Assembly: GCF_029227915.1 (NCBI RefSeq)
Contig: NC_079879.1
Span: 2,356,001 to 2,420,000 of the forward strand
Reading direction: 5' to 3'
Length of the DNA: 64,000 bases
Origin: Hydractinia symbiolongicarpus
Taxonomy: Eukaryota > Cnidaria > Hydrozoa > Anthoathecata > Hydractiniidae
The notes under the pieces were generated by a model. The model made no database searches and was not told the origin of the DNA. It saw nothing but the letters and a program-made list of their open reading frames with translations. Position 1 is the stretch's first letter; each line of letters starts with the position of its first letter. Positions 61,438-64,000 of the stretch are shown one piece after another. A program made the translations under genes and the position numbers.

Positions 61438-63299
61438 ATAATTGAATTATTTTGGACGTCGACCTTATAAATGTGATAAATGACACAATTTGACTCCTAG
61501 AAATAACATTCTCCTTAATTTGACATGATTGCTGAAATTCAGAGATTACACAGGGCGCTGTGGTAGCACTTTAATGAAAAATTTAGATGAATAAGTCATT
61601 TTGTACCGTGGGACCAATCGTAGTCGTTAGCGCGTGCTGAAGAAGTAGAGACAGTTTCAAAAACTACATTTCATTAACTTTCTAACAGTCTAAGTCCGTT
61701 TGAGCTACAATTGTTGCGACTTATATTTGTACCAACATGTATTTAGCGATATTTTTCTGACATTACTAGGTTGCATCGCTTTTAACAGTGAGGCGATTGA
61801 CTGTGAGACTTAATTGAAATGATTTTGGAGTTTGATCTTATAAATGTGATAAATGACACAATTTGACTCCTAGAAATAACATTCTCCTTAATTTGTTATG
61901 ATTGCTGGAATTCAGCGATTACACAGGGCGCTGTGGTAGCGCTTTAATGAAAAATTTAGATGAATAAGTCATTTTGTACCGTGGGACCAATCGTAGTCGT
62001 TAGCGCGTGCTGAAGAAATAGAGACAGTTTCAAAAACTACATTTCATTGACTTTCTAACAGTATAGGTTCGCTTAAGTTACAACGGTTGCGTCACATATT
62101 CGTACCAACATGTATTTAGCGATATTTTTCTGATGTTACTAGGTAGCATCGCTTTTAACAGTGAAACGATTGACTGTGGGACATAATTGAATTATTTTGG
62201 ACGTCGACCTTATAAATGTGATAAATGACACAATTGGACTCCAAGAAATAACATTCTCCTTAATTTGACATGATTGCTGGAATTCAGCGATTAGACAGGG
62301 CGCTGTGGTGGCGCTTTAATGAAAAATTTAGATGAATAAGTCATTTTGTACCGTGGGACCAATCCTAGTCGTTAGCGCGTGCTGAAGAAATAGAGACAGT
62401 TTCAAAAACTACATTTCATTGACTTTCTAACAGTATAGGTCCGCTTGAGTTGCAACGGTTGCGTCACATATTCGTACCAACATGTATTCAGCGATATTTT
62501 TGTGATGTTACTAGGTAGCATCGCTTTTAACAGTGAAACGATTGACTGTGGGACATAATTGAATTAGTTTGGACGTCGACCTTATAAATGTGATAAATGA
62601 CACAATTTGACTCCTAGAAATAACATTCTCCTTAATTTGACATGATTGCTGAAATTCAGAGATTACACAGGGCGCTGTGGTAGCACTTTAATGAAAAATT
62701 TAGATGAATAAGTCATTTTGTACCGTGGGACCAATCGTAGTCGTTAGCGCGTGCTGAAGAAGTAGAGACAGTTTCAAAAACTACATTTCATTAACTTTCT
62801 AACAGTCTAAGTCCGTTTGAGCTACAATTGTTGCGACTTATATTTGTACCAACATGTATTTAGCGATATTTTTCTGACATTACTAGGTTGCATCGCTTTT
62901 AACAGTGAGGCGATTGACTGTGAGACTTAATTGAAATGATTTTGGAGTTTGATCTTATAAATGTGATAAATGACACAATTGGACTCCAAGAAATAACATT
63001 CTCCTTAATTTGACATGATTGCTGGAATTCAGCGATTAGACAGGGCGCTGTGGTGGCGCTTTAATGAAAAATTTAGATGAATAAGTCATTTTGTACCGTG
63101 GGACCAATCCTAGTCGTTAGCGCGTGCTGAAGAAATAGAGACAGTTTCAAAAACTACATTTCATTGACTTTCTAACAGTATAGGTCCGCTTGAGTTGCAA
63201 CGGTTGCGTCACATATTCGTACCAACATGTATTCAGCGATATTTTTGTGATGTTACTAGGTAGCATCGCTTTTAACAGTGAAACGATTGACTGTGGGAC
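61438..63299. repeat. R-domain HOR A-B-C-A-(B/C), 5 monomers, 1862 bp
   Basis: Starts 61438 A (GGACGTCGACC, CTGAAATTCAGAG, CTACAATTGTTGCG), 61810 B (GGAGTTTGATC, TTTGTTATG, AGGTTCGCTTAAG), 62183 C (GGACGTCGACC, GCGATTAGACAGG, GAGTTGCAAC), 62555 A, 62927 B/C. The last begins as B (GGAGTTTGATC) and after the shared ATAAATGACACAATT continues as C (GGACTCCAAG, TTAGACAGG). A and B follow again at 63300 and 63672. Confidence 0.87.
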
Positions 63300-64000
63300 A
63301 TAATTGAATTAGTTTGGACGTCGACCTTATAAATGTGATAAATGACACAATTTGACTCCTAGAAATAACATTCTCCTTAATTTGACATGATTGCTGAAAT
63401 TCAGAGATTACACAGGGCGCTGTGGTAGCACTTTAATGAAAAATTTAGATGAATAAGTCATTTTGTACCGTGGGACCAATCGTAGTCGTTAGCGCGTGCT
63501 GAAGAAGTAGAGACAGTTTCAAAAACTACATTTCATTAACTTTCTAACAGTCTAAGTCCGTTTGAGCTACAATTGTTGCGACTTATATTTGTACCAACAT
63601 GTATTTAGCGATATTTTTCTGACATTACTAGGTTGCATCGCTTTTAACAGTGAGGCGATTGACTGTGAGACTTAATTGAAATGATTTTGGAGTTTGATCT
63701 TATAAATGTGATAAATGACACAATTTGACTCCTAGAAATAACATTCTCCTTAATTTGTTATGATTGCTGGAATTCAGCGATTACACAGGGCGCTGTGGTA
63801 GCGCTTTAATGAAAAATTTAGATGAATAAGTCATTTTGTACCGTGGGACCAATCGTAGTCGTTAGCGCGTGCTGAAGAAATAGAGACAGTTTCAAAAACT
63901 ACATTTCATTGACTTTCTAACAGTATAGGTTCGCTTAAGTTACAACGGTTGCGTCACATATTCGTACCAACATGTATTTAGCGATATTTTTCTGATGTTA
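63300..64000. repeat. Start of next R-domain HOR copy (A, partial B)
   Basis: 63300 is an A monomer sharing TTGAATTAGTTTGGACG with 62555. 63672 is a B monomer with TTTGTTATG and AGGTTCGCTTAAG like 61810, ending at the window edge after 329 bp. The array evidently continues beyond the window. Confidence 0.88.

Larger units (their letters stand above)
1..64000. repeat. Tandem satellite DNA array, ~372-bp monomer, spans entire window
   Basis: The motif TGTGGGAC followed by TTAATTGA (or close variants such as CATAATTGA or TTATTTGA) recurs at a spacing of 369-375 bp across the window, with interspersed short classes of 315, 327, 330, 357-358, 365 and 366 bp. I counted 173 complete monomers and one partial. 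All are in the same orientation; I saw no inverted copy, no unrelated insertion and no unique spacer. Monomers group into classes by shared private variants, and classes recur in fixed order, so the array has higher-order repeat organisation. Hand count of one monomer gives about 36% G+C. Such arrays are typical of centromeric or heterochromatic satellite DNA; the location is inference. No coding or RNA gene is supported anywhere. Confidence 0.97.
57034..64000. repeat. Satellite domain R: diverged relatives of the C classes
   Basis: Starts 57034, 57407, 57765, 58137, 58509, 58867, 59225, 59590, 59962, 60335, 60692, 61065, 61438, 61810, 62183, 62555, 62927, 63300, 63672 (cut by the window end). 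57034 resembles d', 57407 resembles c/g, 59225 resembles a (GATAGCGCTTCAC, TTCATTGAAG, CAACGCTTGCGTC) and 59590 starts like b (GTGGCAC, GGGTTTTAACC). Copies between 57 and 61 kb carry many singleton changes and no clear HOR, whereas the last 2.5 kb is homogenised. Confidence 0.82.

Noticed and set aside
1-64000. CRISPR array or phage/bacterial repeat
   Set aside because: Repeats are full-length 372-bp units without unique spacers, with no cas or other genes in 64 kb. Bacterial genomes do not carry arrays of this kind.
1-64000. Transposon insertions, telomeric repeats or rDNA within the array
   Set aside because: Every 300-375 bp the same monomer landmarks follow in order. I saw no interruption longer than a few bases, no terminal repeats or poly-A tails, and no short telomere-like tandem motif.
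1-64000. Identification as a known named satellite (for example alpha, Drosophila 359-bp or beetle satellites)
   Set aside because: The length resembles several known families, but I do not recognise the sequence. A database search against satellite collections would be decisive and cannot be run here.

Overview
The whole 64 kb window is one uninterrupted tandem satellite array. Every base belongs to head-to-tail copies, all in the same orientation, of a roughly 372-bp monomer. I delimited 173 complete monomers plus one cut by the window end (mean about 368 bp), taking as start the T that follows the motif TGTGGGAC. I found no protein-coding gene, RNA gene, transposon, CRISPR array or unique sequence. 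The only open frames (61-71 codons) are frames inside the repeat that recur with its period.

Organism: a eukaryotic centromeric, pericentromeric or other heterochromatic block. One monomer counted by hand is about 36% G+C, with about 13 CpG in 373 bp, close to random expectation. CpG is therefore not depleted, which fits a sparsely methylated (for example invertebrate) genome better than a vertebrate or plant. I do not recognise the satellite family and cannot name a species.

Layout: four domains of related but distinguishable monomer classes. L1 (1 to about 7190) has a six-monomer higher-order repeat (HOR) of about 2.22 kb. C (about 7190 to 39250) is built from nine monomer classes that I label a-i, in HORs of 4 to 14 monomers. 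These mostly start with a-b-c and then follow either a d-e-f arm or a d'-g-h-i arm. L2 (about 39250 to 57033) returns to L-type monomers, with tandem HORs of about 2235 bp and 1861 bp. R (57034 to 64000) holds more diverged relatives of the C classes and ends in a young A-B-C block.

Recent turnover can be read directly: two nearly identical 4372-bp 12-mers side by side, 5-mers created by fusion of two monomers, several chimeric monomers, gene-conversion tracts, and deletions of which three kinds remove the same GCGCT/AGCGC dyad. The best novel observations are this HOR grammar and the dyad as a site of repeated deletion. There is no gene-based system here.
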